Source: an uncultured Clostridia bacterium (GTDB lineage: Bacteria; Bacillota; Clostridia; UBA1381). Taken from it: a stretch of DNA of 19,607 nucleotides. How positions within the stretch are numbered: the stretch's first letter is position 1; each line of letters begins with the position of its first letter. The translations under genes were made by a program, and so were the position numbers. The stretch spans positions 1-19,607 of the forward strand of contig CAJOPD010000041.1 of assembly GCA_905236685.1 (NCBI GenBank), in the 5' to 3' direction. Shown piece after piece: positions 1-8,498 of the stretch. The notes under the pieces were generated by a model. The model was given only the letters and a program-made list of their open reading frames with translations, was not told where the DNA came from and did not search any database.

Positions 1-534
1 ATACCGCTTTGCGTCGGGGTTTATGTTGGGGTCGCTGTCATAAACAGCGTCAACCTTTTTGGCAAGCAGTATCACATCGGAATCCGTTTCAATGGCACGG
101 AGCGCCGCCGCCGTGTCGGTTGACATAAACGGATTTCCCGTTCCCGCTCCGAAAATCACCACTCTGCCTTTGTCCAGGTGCCTTGTTGCTTTAAGCCTTA
201 TATACGGCTCTGCAATCTGGCGCATTTCTATCGCCGTTTGCACCCTGGTATCCACTCCGCAGCTTTCGAGTTCGGAGCAAAGTCCCAGAGCATTTATGCA
301 GGTCGCGAGCATTCCCATATGGTCCGCCCTTGTCCTGTCCATATTTCCGCCGCTCCTGCCGCGCCATATATTGCCGCCGCCGACAACTATGGAAACATTT
401 ACGCCCAAATCAACTACCTTTTTGATATTTATGCAGATGTTGTGCATTGTTTCGACATCAAGACCGTAGCCTTTGTTTCCCGATAACGCCTCGCCGCTTA
501 TTTTAAGCAGTACTCTTTTATATTTTGCGTCCAT
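1..534 (-). CDS. pyrH: UMP kinase, 3' end outside window
   Basis: Phosphorylates UMP to UDP with ATP in the cytoplasm, in pyrimidine nucleotide synthesis. It belongs to the amino-acid-kinase fold, not the NMP-kinase fold. The reverse strand from the ATG at 534 reads MDAKYKRVLLKISGEALSG, the typical PyrH opening, then VVGGGNIWRG and MDRTRADHMGMLAT (nucleotide and UMP-binding loops) and FGAGTGNPFMSTDTAA. All 178 codons to the window edge stay open; the family is usually about 235-240 residues, so roughly the last quarter is missing. The start is set by GGAGG at 541-545, six bases upstream. It has its own promoter, so it is probably transcribed apart from galK. Confidence 0.95.
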   Translation of the reverse strand, partial: MDAKYKRVLLKISGEALSGNKGYGLDVETMHNICINIKKVVDLGVNVSIVVGGGNIWRGRSGGNMDRTRADHMGMLATCINALGLCSELESCGVDTRVQTAIEMRQIAEPYIRLKATRHLDKGRVVIFGAGTGNPFMSTDTAAALRAIETDSDVILLAKKVDAVYDSDPNINPDAKRY

Positions 535-558
535 TATTTTCCTCCAAGTGTTTTTTTT

Positions 559-587
559 ATTATATCATTATTCTTTTAAGGTTGCAA
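559..587 (-). promoter_or_regulatory. sigma-A-type promoter for pyrH
   Basis: On the minus strand, TTGCAA (582-587) and TATAAT (559-564) are separated by 17 bases. They lie in the short galK-pyrH gap, about 25 bases upstream of the pyrH start. Confidence 0.7.
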
Positions 588-603
588 TGCTTTGTAAACA
601 TTT

Positions 604-1878
604 TTAGAGTTTTATCTCAACTCCGCCTACACTTCTTATCGAAAGAATATGGCACATACCCTTGCCGAAAACCGCCTCGATACCGTCTTTAAAGCCGTTC
701 AGCATATCGGCAGGCACAAATGCCTGAATTGTTCCCGCAAAACCGCCGCCGTGAACACGGAAGGCACCCCTTCCCATAAGCAACTTATCGCAAAGCGCAA
801 GGGCAAGGCTTACTGCCTGCTTTTTCGGTGCGCTTGCCGCAAAAACATTCTGCAAATACATATATGACGACCTGCCAGACTCGCCGACAAGCCTCAAAAA
901 TTCATCAAAATCGCCCTTTCTAAGAGCGTCTGCCTCCGCTTTTGCCCGATTTGTTTCGTTGAAAAAGTGCATTGCACGAAGGATAGCCCTGTCATTTTCC
1001 ACAGCCTTCCTGACGCTTTTGATTTGTCCAAAAAATTCCTCCGCCGAAACCTCGTTCAAAAAGCTTTTGCCGAAAAATTCCGCCACTTTTTTCATCTCAA
1101 CGGTTATCGCCGCATATTCACCCGTCAGATTGGCGTGGTCTGCGCCTGTATCTATAATGCACAGCGAATAGCCCGTTTTTGCAAAATCAAAATCCAGCTT
1201 GCTGATAGCGGGATTTTCATTATCCGAAAAATCCATTGCAACTATCCCGCCCGACGCACAGGCTGTCTGGTCTAAAAGTCCGCAGGGTTTGCCGAAATAA
1301 ACATTTTCCGCATACTGACCGAACTTTGCCATTTCCACAGCGGAAACTTCTCCGTTTGCAAAAAGTTCGTTTATGATAACGGCTACCAGTATTTCAAAAG
1401 CGGCGGACGAGCTCATTCCCGAGCCTTTTAAGACATTCGAGGTGGTGTATGCGTCAAATCCGCCTATTTTGTATCCCTTTTTCAAAAAGCAGGTGGCAAT
1501 ACCGCGTATAAGCGAGCTTGATTTTCCGTATTCGTCGGCGTCCGCCTGTAAATTGTCAAGGCTCACGGTATCCATAGGAAATCCTTCCGACTTGATACGG
1601 ATAATATTCTCTCCGTTAAGCCTTACCGCTCCTATAACATCAAGGTTAAGGCTTCCCGCAACCACTGCGCCGTGCTGGTGGTCGGTATGATTTCCGCCGA
1701 TTTCGGTGCGCCCGGGTGCAGAGAAAAGGCGAATATCTCCGCTATCTCCGAATGTATCGGAAAATCCGTCCAAAAGGCTGTAAAAGCGTTTTATGTACCT
1801 TTCCGTATCTCCGTCTTGGCAGTAAAGCGTTTTGAAATCAATGCTGTTTACCCTCTGTTTTATTTCCGCTGTATTCAT
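604..1878 (-). CDS. galK: galactokinase family (GHMP) sugar kinase
   Basis: A 424-residue GHMP kinase, most likely galactokinase (galactose to galactose-1-phosphate, Leloir pathway, cytoplasm). Visible motifs in order: the substrate-binding signature APGRTEIGGNHTDHQHG near residue 55, the phosphate loop LKGSGMSSSAAFE near 150, the catalytic-Asp segment GKPCGLLDQTACASGG near 195, and the C-terminal glycine motif VHGGGFAGTIQAF near 380. The family signature is normally GRVNLIGEHTDY; here the sugar-contacting Glu position is Asn and Tyr is His, so substrate preference could differ. The ATG overlaps the folD stop by four bases (ATGA), which implies translational coupling. No galE, galT or sugar transporter is in view. 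Confidence 0.85.
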   Translation of the reverse strand: MNTAEIKQRVNSIDFKTLYCQDGDTERYIKRFYSLLDGFSDTFGDSGDIRLFSAPGRTEIGGNHTDHQHGAVVAGSLNLDVIGAVRLNGENIIRIKSEGFPMDTVSLDNLQADADEYGKSSSLIRGIATCFLKKGYKIGGFDAYTTSNVLKGSGMSSSAAFEILVAVIINELFANGEVSAVEMAKFGQYAENVYFGKPCGLLDQTACASGGIVAMDFSDNENPAISKLDFDFAKTGYSLCIIDTGADHANLTGEYAAITVEMKKVAEFFGKSFLNEVSAEEFFGQIKSVRKAVENDRAILRAMHFFNETNRAKAEADALRKGDFDEFLRLVGESGRSSYMYLQNVFAASAPKKQAVSLALALCDKLLMGRGAFRVHGGGFAGTIQAFVPADMLNGFKDGIEAVFGKGMCHILSIRSVGGVEIKL

Positions 1879-2735
1879 ATTTTTTTCTCCGTTCTGTTTA
1901 TAATAGCCGCTTTTACGGTATTTTTCATAAGCATTGCAATTGTCATCGGTCCTACGCCGCCGGGCACGGGCGTGATTGCTCCCGCTACCTTTTCGGCGCC
2001 CTCAAAATCGACATCTCCCACAAGCTTTTTATCTTCCAGTCTGTTTATCCCGACATCTATAACGACAGCGCCTTCCTTTATCATATCTCCCGTCACAAAT
2101 TTCGGCTTTCCTATCGCAACAACCAAAATATCTGCATTTTTTGCTTTTTCCTTCAAGTTGTTCGTGCGGGAATGGCATACGGTTACCGTGCCGTTTTGGT
2201 GCAGGAGAAGCATTGACATAGGCTTTCCGACAATATTGCTCCTTCCTATAACAACGCAGTCCTTGCCGCTTACCGAAACTCCGCTCTCTTTGATAAGTTC
2301 CATTATCCCCGCGGGAGTGCACGGCACAAAATCATAGTCCCCCGTCATAATTTTCCCGACATTTATCGGGTGAAATGCGTCAACATCTTTTTGGGGGTTT
2401 ATGCTTTCAAGAATTCTTTTCTCGCTTATATGTTTTGGGAGCGGCAACTGTACCAAAATGCCCGAAATGCTGTCGTCCTTATTGAGCCTTTCTATAAGCC
2501 CGATAAGTTCCTCCTCGGAAGTCTCCCCCGAAAGCGCATATTCCTCCGAATATATGCCAAGCTCTTCACACGCCTTTTTTTTGTTGTTCACATATACGCG
2601 GCTTGCAGGGTCATCGCCTACTATAATTACGGCAAGTCCTGCAAAAATGCCCTGCTTTTTAAGCTCGGATACCTCGCCTTTTAACTCGTCCTTAATCCTT
2701 GCCGATACTTCCCTGCCGCTTAAAATTTTTGCCAT
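1875..2735 (-). CDS. folD: bifunctional methylenetetrahydrofolate dehydrogenase / methenyl-THF cyclohydrolase
   Basis: A 286-residue FolD, the usual length. It interconverts 5,10-methylene-, methenyl- and 10-formyl-tetrahydrofolate, supplying one-carbon units in the cytoplasm. Motifs: SRVYVNNKKKACEELGI with the active-site Tyr and Lys, GILVQLPLPKHI, KDVDAFHPINVGK, PCTPAGIMELI, the NADP-binding loop VVIGRSNIVGKPMSMLLL and the C-terminal PVPGGVGPMTIAML. The start MAKILSGREV is preferred over upstream in-frame codons because GGAGG at 2742-2746 sits six bases before it. The ATG lies one base beyond the ftsK stop, and the folD stop overlaps galK, so the three genes form one operon. Confidence 0.96.
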   Translation of the reverse strand: MAKILSGREVSARIKDELKGEVSELKKQGIFAGLAVIIVGDDPASRVYVNNKKKACEELGIYSEEYALSGETSEEELIGLIERLNKDDSISGILVQLPLPKHISEKRILESINPQKDVDAFHPINVGKIMTGDYDFVPCTPAGIMELIKESGVSVSGKDCVVIGRSNIVGKPMSMLLLHQNGTVTVCHSRTNNLKEKAKNADILVVAIGKPKFVTGDMIKEGAVVIDVGINRLEDKKLVGDVDFEGAEKVAGAITPVPGGVGPMTIAMLMKNTVKAAIINRTEKKI

Positions 2736-2736
2736 A

Positions 2737-5166
2737 TTACTCCTCCGTATCCTCGCTTTCATCAATTTCTTCGCTGTCTCCCGCCTGCTCGTACGGGTTA
2801 TCCAAAATCGCATTTATCCTGTTCAAATATACATCTCTGGGCTTTGAGCCGTTCGGACCGCTTATCAAGCCCCGCGTTTCCATCTGGTCGATTATTCTTC
2901 CCGCTCTTGCATAGCCCACCTTCATTTTGCGCTGTATCATAGCCGTCGAAATCTGCCCTAGCTCTGCGGCAATTTCGATAGCCTGCGGCAAAAGCTCGTC
3001 GGCGTCCTCCGACTCGTCCTCGTCGGTAACGCCGTTTTCGCCCGATGCCATTCTTTCAATATGTTCCGCCAAATCTTCGGCAAAACTTGTTTCTTCGGTA
3101 TGTTCCTTTATGAAATCAACCAATCCTTCAATTTCCTCGTCCGAAACATATGCGCCCTGAACACGCACGGGGTTCGCCATACCTGTCGGGTGATAAAGCA
3201 TATCGCCCTTGCCCAAAAGCTTTTCTGCGCCGTTTCGGTCAAGGATTGTTCTTGAATCGGTACCGCTTGATACCGAAAAGGCAATTCTACTCGGGATATT
3301 CGCCTTAATAAGTCCCGTTATTACATCAACCGACGGGCGCTGTGTTGCGATAATCAGATGTATGCCCGCCGCTCTTGCAAGCTGTGCCAGACGGCAGATG
3401 TAATCCTCAACCTCTTTTGCCGCAACCATCATCAAGTCTGCAAGCTCGTCAATTATTATCACTATTTGCGGCATTTTTTCGCCGCCGTTTTTTTCTATAT
3501 GCTCATTGTATCCGCTGATATTTCTTGTTCCCGTTTCCGCAAAAAGCGCATATCTCCTCATCATCTCACCGACAGCCCAGTTGAGCGCTCCCGCCGCTTT
3601 TTTTGGGTCTGTAACGACTGGAATTAAAAGGTGCGGTATGCCGTTATAAATACCAAGCTCCACAACCTTCGGGTCAATCATAATCAGCTTGACTTCATCG
3701 GGACGCGCCTTATACAAAATGCTTGCAACAATAGTATTTAAGCATACCGATTTACCCGAGCCGGTCGCACCCGCTATCAGAACATGCGGGAATTTTGAGA
3801 TGTCGCCGATAACTACATTTCCGCCTATATCCTTGCCGAACGCTACCGAAAGCTTTGATTTTGCATTTTTAAATCCGTCGCTTTCAATAAGTTCTCTTAC
3901 CGATACCGTGCCTATCGTGTTGTTGGGAATTTCTATTCCGACCGCGGCTTTTCCCGGCACCGCCGCAACCAAAACGGTCGGCACGGCAAGATTTAACGCT
4001 ATGTCCTCCGAAAGACTTGTGATTTTTGCAAGCTTAACTCCCGTTGACGGCTGAATTTCATACCTTGTGACAGTCGGACCCTGCGTTACCTGCAAAAGCT
4101 TTGCGTCAACTCCGAAATCCTTTAACACAGTCATCAGCTTACTTGCCGTTTCATACATTTCGCGGCGCTTGTCCTGCGATGTACCTGCCGCCACATTCAA
4201 AAGCGAAATCGGCGGGAACGCATAGTTTGCAAAAGGCTTTTCGATTGACTTTTCTATCTCTCCCTTTACCTCTTGCTTTTCCTCCTCCGTTGCTGTTTCC
4301 GCTTTTTTCGGCTTTTCTGTATTCTTCTTTTTCTGCTCCTCCAAAAGCTCCTTGACGCCCTCCGTCTGCGGCAGCTGTGCGGCTACGCCCTCCAAAAAGC
4401 CCAAATCAATCTGCGGCTTGTCCTCTTTTGCCTTATCCTCTTGCTTTTTAAGCGTCGGCTGACCGTTTACATCGATAAATATCGGCTCTGCCTCGGTCTT
4501 TGGTATATCCTTTTCCTGCTCCGCCTTTTTCGCCTTCATTGAAGCGATAAGCTTTTTAAAATCCGCAAAATAATTAAATATGCCGAACAATCCCGCGGCA
4601 AACAATGCCAAAACCACGACCAGCGAGGCTGTTCTGCCGATAAGCTTTGAAAGGAAAATGGCAAGAATTCCTCCCAAAAATCCGCCGCAGCCTTCTCTGC
4701 CTTCAATTCCATAGCTCCAAAGCCTCGAAACAAGCGGGTATTCCCCCTTGTAGAAAAGCATTGTAAGCGTACCCAAAAGCACCGTTTCCAAAAGAATTAG
4801 CAAGATTTTTGATTTAAGTTTGTTCGTCCTTTTTACTTTAAATATGTATATTCCTATTCCGAAAAATGCAATCGGCAAAAGATACGCCGATTTTGCGAAA
4901 AGTCCCAAAAGACAGTTATGTATATACGCACCGCCTATGCCGATATTTTCCTGCGCGGAGGAATATGTAAATATTCCCAAAAGCACGGACAGAATAAGCA
5001 TAATTATGCCCGAAGAAATATATGACCGCTGTTTTTTGGCAAGTTTTTCTTCAAGCCTTACAGGCTGCTTTTCCTGCCCCTGAGATTTTTGAACTTTTTT
5101 TGTATTGTTACTGCGTGATTTTTTTGTATTTACCCGCTTAGGCGGGTTTTTTGCTTTGTTAGCCAT
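2737..5166 (-). CDS. ftsK: DNA translocase FtsK/SpoIIIE
   Basis: A membrane-anchored hexameric ATPase that pumps DNA through the division or sporulation septum. About 809 residues from ATG 5166; an in-frame ATG at 5178 would add four. Order: a basic Lys/Asn-rich N-terminus, four to five hydrophobic segments between about residues 50 and 200, a charged Glu/Lys/Pro linker to about 330, the motor domain with Walker A GATGSGKS (about 466-473) and Walker B IVIIIDELADLMM (Asp near 573), the ATQRPSVDVITGLIKANIPS segment, and a C-terminal gamma winged helix (AAELGQISTAMIQRKMKVGY) for KOPS/SRS-type sequence reading. The purine-rich AAAGGA upstream fits neither start perfectly. First gene of the ftsK-folD-galK operon. 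FtsK versus SpoIIIE cannot be told apart from sequence alone. Confidence 0.95.
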   Translation of the reverse strand: MANKAKNPPKRVNTKKSRSNNTKKVQKSQGQEKQPVRLEEKLAKKQRSYISSGIIMLILSVLLGIFTYSSAQENIGIGGAYIHNCLLGLFAKSAYLLPIAFFGIGIYIFKVKRTNKLKSKILLILLETVLLGTLTMLFYKGEYPLVSRLWSYGIEGREGCGGFLGGILAIFLSKLIGRTASLVVVLALFAAGLFGIFNYFADFKKLIASMKAKKAEQEKDIPKTEAEPIFIDVNGQPTLKKQEDKAKEDKPQIDLGFLEGVAAQLPQTEGVKELLEEQKKKNTEKPKKAETATEEEKQEVKGEIEKSIEKPFANYAFPPISLLNVAAGTSQDKRREMYETASKLMTVLKDFGVDAKLLQVTQGPTVTRYEIQPSTGVKLAKITSLSEDIALNLAVPTVLVAAVPGKAAVGIEIPNNTIGTVSVRELIESDGFKNAKSKLSVAFGKDIGGNVVIGDISKFPHVLIAGATGSGKSVCLNTIVASILYKARPDEVKLIMIDPKVVELGIYNGIPHLLIPVVTDPKKAAGALNWAVGEMMRRYALFAETGTRNISGYNEHIEKNGGEKMPQIVIIIDELADLMMVAAKEVEDYICRLAQLARAAGIHLIIATQRPSVDVITGLIKANIPSRIAFSVSSGTDSRTILDRNGAEKLLGKGDMLYHPTGMANPVRVQGAYVSDEEIEGLVDFIKEHTEETSFAEDLAEHIERMASGENGVTDEDESEDADELLPQAIEIAAELGQISTAMIQRKMKVGYARAGRIIDQMETRGLISGPNGSKPRDVYLNRINAILDNPYEQAGDSEEIDESEDTEE

Positions 5167-5244
5167 ATCTATAATCATTCCTTTCTCTTTCTCGTCAAAG
5201 GACGGAAAATTTGTAAAGGTTATAAAATTCCATAATACTTATTG

Positions 5245-5274
5245 ATTATACCACACTTTTTACCGCAAAGTCCA
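5245..5274 (-). promoter_or_regulatory. promoter for the ftsK-folD-galK operon, extended -10
   Basis: The minus strand shows TGGTATAAT, an extended -10 whose TATAAT lies at 5245-5250. A weak -35, TGGACT at 5269-5274, lies 18 bases upstream. The remaining AT-rich gap to 5384 shows no ORF. Confidence 0.55.
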
Positions 5275-5384
5275 TATTTTTCTTAAAAAAGTTTCACTTT
5301 GCCGATATTTTGCACAATATCAGACAAAAACGCGAAAAAATATCAAAAATATGATTATTTTTAAAAATAATTTCAAAAATAGTA

Positions 5385-5413
5385 TTGAAGAATTGCACAA
5401 ATTCTGTTAAAAT
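5385..5413 (+). promoter_or_regulatory. promoter of the walRK-like operon
   Basis: TTGAAG (5385-5390), a 17-base spacer and TAAAAT (5408-5413), about 50 bases before the response-regulator start. It is divergent from the ftsK promoter within a 288-base AT-rich intergenic region. Confidence 0.65.
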
Positions 5414-5466
5414 ATAGAAGGATGTTTTTACCGTTTTGAATAAATTGCAGGAGGGATAACCCGAAT

Positions 5467-6168
5467 ATGAATGAAAAGTGCGTTCTGATAGTTGAAGACG
5501 AGCAAGCCATAATGGATATTTTAAAATTTAATTTCACGAAAGAGGGCTACCGCGTTGTAGAGGCGATGGACGGCGAGGCGGGACTTAGTCTTGCGCTTTC
5601 GGAAAATCCTGACCTGATTTTGCTTGATGTTATGCTGCCCAAGCTGGACGGCTTTGAGGTCTGCAAAAAGGTACGCGAAAAATCCTCCGTGCCGATTATT
5701 ATGCTCACAGCGCGCGAGGAAGAAGTCGACAAGGTTCTGGGCTTGGAGCTCGGTGCAGACGACTATATGACAAAACCGTTTTCAATCAGAGAGCTTACCG
5801 CAAGGGTTAAGGCGAACCTTCGCCGTACCTCGATAGACCGTGAACAGACCTCGCAGGGAACGGGCGAAACCATATCCTCGGGCGAGCTTTTGATAAATCT
5901 TGAAAGATATGAGGTTTCAAAGCGCGGAAAGGTCATCGACATAACTCTGCGCGAGTTTGAGCTTTTGAAATTTTTGGCACTTGCCCCCGAAAAGATTTTT
6001 TCAAGGGAAAACCTCTTGGAAAATGTTTGGGGCTACGAGTATTACGGCGATGTAAGGACCGTCGATGTTACGGTACGGAGGCTGCGCGAGAAAATCGAGG
6101 ACGACCCGAGTATGCCCAGGTACATTATAACAAAACGCGGTGTGGGATACTATTTCAATAAGGCGTGA
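5467..6168 (+). CDS. walR: OmpR/PhoB-family response regulator, WalR-like
   Basis: A 233-residue two-domain regulator. The receiver domain (1-120) has acidic pocket E10-D11, phospho-acceptor D54 (LILLDVMLP), T81 and K103. The winged-helix DNA-binding domain (about 130-233) has LREFELLKFLALAPEKIFSR, RTVDVTVRRLREKIEDDP and the terminal ITKRGVGYYF. It should bind direct repeats as a phospho-dimer. WalR is preferred over PhoP because YycH- and YycI-like genes lie downstream in the same operon. AGGAGGG at 5449-5455 is 11 bases before the ATG, slightly long. The kinase gene starts four bases after its stop. Confidence 0.88.
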   Translation: MNEKCVLIVEDEQAIMDILKFNFTKEGYRVVEAMDGEAGLSLALSENPDLILLDVMLPKLDGFEVCKKVREKSSVPIIMLTAREEEVDKVLGLELGADDYMTKPFSIRELTARVKANLRRTSIDREQTSQGTGETISSGELLINLERYEVSKRGKVIDITLREFELLKFLALAPEKIFSRENLLENVWGYEYYGDVRTVDVTVRRLREKIEDDPSMPRYIITKRGVGYYFNKA

Positions 6169-6172
6169 GGTA

Positions 6173-7927
6173 ATGTTTAAAAGTATTCAGACAAAAATCG
6201 TCACAATTTTTATATTGGTAATTCTTTCGGTTGTAACGGTAATCGGCACTTTTATGACAACGAATATCGTAAAGCTTTACAACGATGAATTTTCCGTTAT
6301 GATGGAGCAGGTGTTTACGCCTGCTCTTGTTTCCGAGCTGGAAAAAAGCGCGGAAAACGGCTCATATGACGGCATATGGGACATCATAAGCTCATACATA
6401 GGTCCGCTCGGTATCGATACCTACCGCTTTTACAGCATTTTGGACGCAAAAACAGGCAATATTCTGTGCACATCTGACGAAACAAAAAGCGTCAATATGG
6501 AAAAAAGCGACAATATAATTCTTGCTATGACGGGAAAGACAGGAAACACCGTCAACACTCAAAAGGCATATATGGACTATGCCGTGCCGATAGGCACAGA
6601 CGACGATACACGCTATATAGTTTATGTGAAGGATACAAAGGACGAGATAAATTCCATAACAAGAAATGTGCTTTTTATACTGATTGAGGCGCTTTTGGCG
6701 TCTGTCCTCATTTCAATCCTTTTGGGATTTTTCTTCGGACGCACCATAACCAAGCCTATCCGCGACCTTACAAAAAGTACCGAACATATTGCGTCGGGAA
6801 AATTTGATATAGTAAGCAACATAAAATCCAATGACGAAATAGGTATTCTTTCCGATACCTTCAACTATATGTCCTCTGCGCTTCAACATACGGTAAACGA
6901 AATGAATTCCGAAAAGAACAAAGTGGAAACAATCCTACAAAATATGACCGACGGAATACTTGCCTTTAACCTTTCGGGAAGGCTCATACACATAAATCCC
7001 GAGGCAAAACGCCTTATCGGCAGAAACTTTTATGACGATTTGCAGTTCGACACCTTCTTTAAGGAGGTCGGCGCCGATATTTCAATGGGCAACATTATAT
7101 ATATAAAGCAAACAAATAAAATCGAGCGCGAAACGGTAATCGGCGGCAAGGTTATCCGATTTACCTTTGCGCCCTTCAATCTTGAAAACAAAATCAGCGG
7201 AATTATCGTTATGGTGCACGATATTACAAATCAGCAAAGGCTGGAAAATGCACGGCGCGAATTTGTCGCAAATGTTTCGCACGAGCTGCGAACTCCGCTT
7301 ACAACGGTCAAGTCGTACGCAGAAACGCTTATGGATATGCCCCCCGATGACAAGGATATCCAAAACAGATTTTTGGCTACCATCGCCGCCGAAGCGGACA
7401 GAATGACGCGCATTGTAAAGGACCTTTTGACACTTTCCCGCCTTGATGAAGGGCAGTATCAGATGAAACCTTTCGAGCGGGTTAATCTTTCGGAGCTGGT
7501 ATCGGATATTGTCGAAAAGATGTTTTTTGCGGCAAAGGAAAAGCATCAGGAGCTGTCTTTAAGCGCAAAAAAAACGCCCGTCTATGTTATGACCGACCGT
7601 GATAAGCTGGAACAGGTAATCATAAACATTGTTTCAAACGCAATAAAATATACCCATGAAAACGGAAAAATAGAGATTTCAATAGAAAAAGTCTACAAAG
7701 ATGCCTATATAAAGGTGCGCGATAACGGTATCGGAATACCTAAGGAAAATCTTCCGCGCATTTTTGAGCGTTTTTATCGGGTTGACAACGCCCGCTCCCG
7801 CGAAACAGGCGGTACGGGGCTCGGACTTGCAATTGCAAAGCAGATTATGAACCAGCTCGGCGGCAATATCGTTATAAACAGCACCTACGGTGAGGGCACA
7901 GATGTTATCATATCCGTTCCTCTTTAA
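6173..7927 (+). CDS. walK: membrane sensor histidine kinase, WalK-like
   Basis: About 584 residues, close to WalK length. Order: TM1 (about 9-29), an extracytoplasmic sensor of about 130 residues, TM2 (about 165-190), HAMP (TKPIRDLTKSTEHIASGKFD), a PAS domain (MTDGILAFNLSGRLIHINPE), HisKA with phospho-accepting His about 370 (FVANVSHELRTPLTTVKSYA), and HATPase with N box DKLEQVIINIVSNAIKYT, G1 VRDNGIGIP and G2 GGTGLGLAIA. The ATG at 6173 follows the regulator stop by four bases; an in-frame ATG at 6140 would overlap by 29 and lacks a better ribosome site. No terminator follows, so transcription may continue into the secreted-protein gene. Confidence 0.9.
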   Translation: MFKSIQTKIVTIFILVILSVVTVIGTFMTTNIVKLYNDEFSVMMEQVFTPALVSELEKSAENGSYDGIWDIISSYIGPLGIDTYRFYSILDAKTGNILCTSDETKSVNMEKSDNIILAMTGKTGNTVNTQKAYMDYAVPIGTDDDTRYIVYVKDTKDEINSITRNVLFILIEALLASVLISILLGFFFGRTITKPIRDLTKSTEHIASGKFDIVSNIKSNDEIGILSDTFNYMSSALQHTVNEMNSEKNKVETILQNMTDGILAFNLSGRLIHINPEAKRLIGRNFYDDLQFDTFFKEVGADISMGNIIYIKQTNKIERETVIGGKVIRFTFAPFNLENKISGIIVMVHDITNQQRLENARREFVANVSHELRTPLTTVKSYAETLMDMPPDDKDIQNRFLATIAAEADRMTRIVKDLLTLSRLDEGQYQMKPFERVNLSELVSDIVEKMFFAAKEKHQELSLSAKKTPVYVMTDRDKLEQVIINIVSNAIKYTHENGKIEISIEKVYKDAYIKVRDNGIGIPKENLPRIFERFYRVDNARSRETGGTGLGLAIAKQIMNQLGGNIVINSTYGEGTDVIISVPL

Positions 7928-7950
7928 ATGTTATATGTTTTTAATGCCGC

Positions 7951-7983
7951 TGTAACAACTTTGTAATAACCGTGTGCTATAAT
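7951..7983 (+). promoter_or_regulatory. WalR-type direct repeat plus extended -10 promoter
   Basis: TGTAAC (7951-7956), five bases, TGTAAT (7962-7967) fits the published WalR consensus TGTWAH-N5-TGTWAH exactly. Ten bases later comes TGC-TATAAT (-10 at 7978-7983), an extended -10, with no good -35 at the usual distance. This is the layout expected of an activator-dependent promoter reading into the small secreted-protein gene at 8035. Related PhoP/PhoB sites are similar, so the regulator assignment rests on the adjacent wal-like operon. Confidence 0.6.
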
Positions 7984-8034
7984 GTAAATACCAAAATTGT
8001 CTTTGTGTAATAATACTATGAAAGGGTGTCGGCT

Positions 8035-8487
8035 ATGAAGAAAAGATTTATGTCTTTAATTCTTGCAGTATTGGTGGTGTTTTCCGTCCAATATGCTTCT
8101 TTTGCCGCGTATGAAAATTCAATACCCATTTCCGCACAGGGCAATTCAACAAATCTTATATCTATAAAGCGTCCCAAGTCGCTTTCCGGCTCGACCTCCG
8201 ACAAGACCTATACGATTTCCGCAACAGGTCTTCAAAATACAAAGGTCAGAGTTTACCGCCTTGGCGCAGGCGATGTGTGCACGCTTATCAAGTCGGAGCG
8301 CCAGATAGGCGCAAGCGGTCTTTTCAGTACCGTTGTCGACCTTCCCGACAGCAATAACACTTTTGTTATATATGCTGAAAACGGGGCTTCAAATCAGGTT
8401 GTAAAAATTCAGATTTCAAAAGTTAAAAAGAGCACGGTGGATAAGCTGAAAAGCGTCACCGTGAATGTGCTTAATTTCCTTAAATAA
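8035..8487 (+). CDS. small secreted protein of unknown function inside the wal operon
   Basis: A 150-residue protein with a clear Sec signal peptide (KKR, hydrophobic core LILAVLVVFSV, likely cleavage after YASFA at residue 24). No lipobox Cys or anchor is visible. The mature part is short, basic at its C-terminus, and has alternating hydrophobic patterns (YTISATGL, VRVYRLG, FSTVVDLPDSNNTFVIYAEN, VVKIQISK) suggesting one Ig-like beta-sandwich; that fold is inference. ATG 8035 is chosen over GTG 8026 because AAAGGGTG lies eight bases upstream. It sits between walK and the yycH-like gene, 11 bases before the latter, and has its own putative WalR-type promoter. I do not recognise a named family. 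Confidence 0.85.
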   Translation: MKKRFMSLILAVLVVFSVQYASFAAYENSIPISAQGNSTNLISIKRPKSLSGSTSDKTYTISATGLQNTKVRVYRLGAGDVCTLIKSERQIGASGLFSTVVDLPDSNNTFVIYAENGASNQVVKIQISKVKKSTVDKLKSVTVNVLNFLK

Positions 8488-8498
8488 CGAGGTTAACT

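Noticed and set aside
649..4733. Many long open frames on the strand opposite galK, folD and ftsK
   Set aside because: They are antisense shadows of confidently identified genes, without ribosome sites or recognisable domains.
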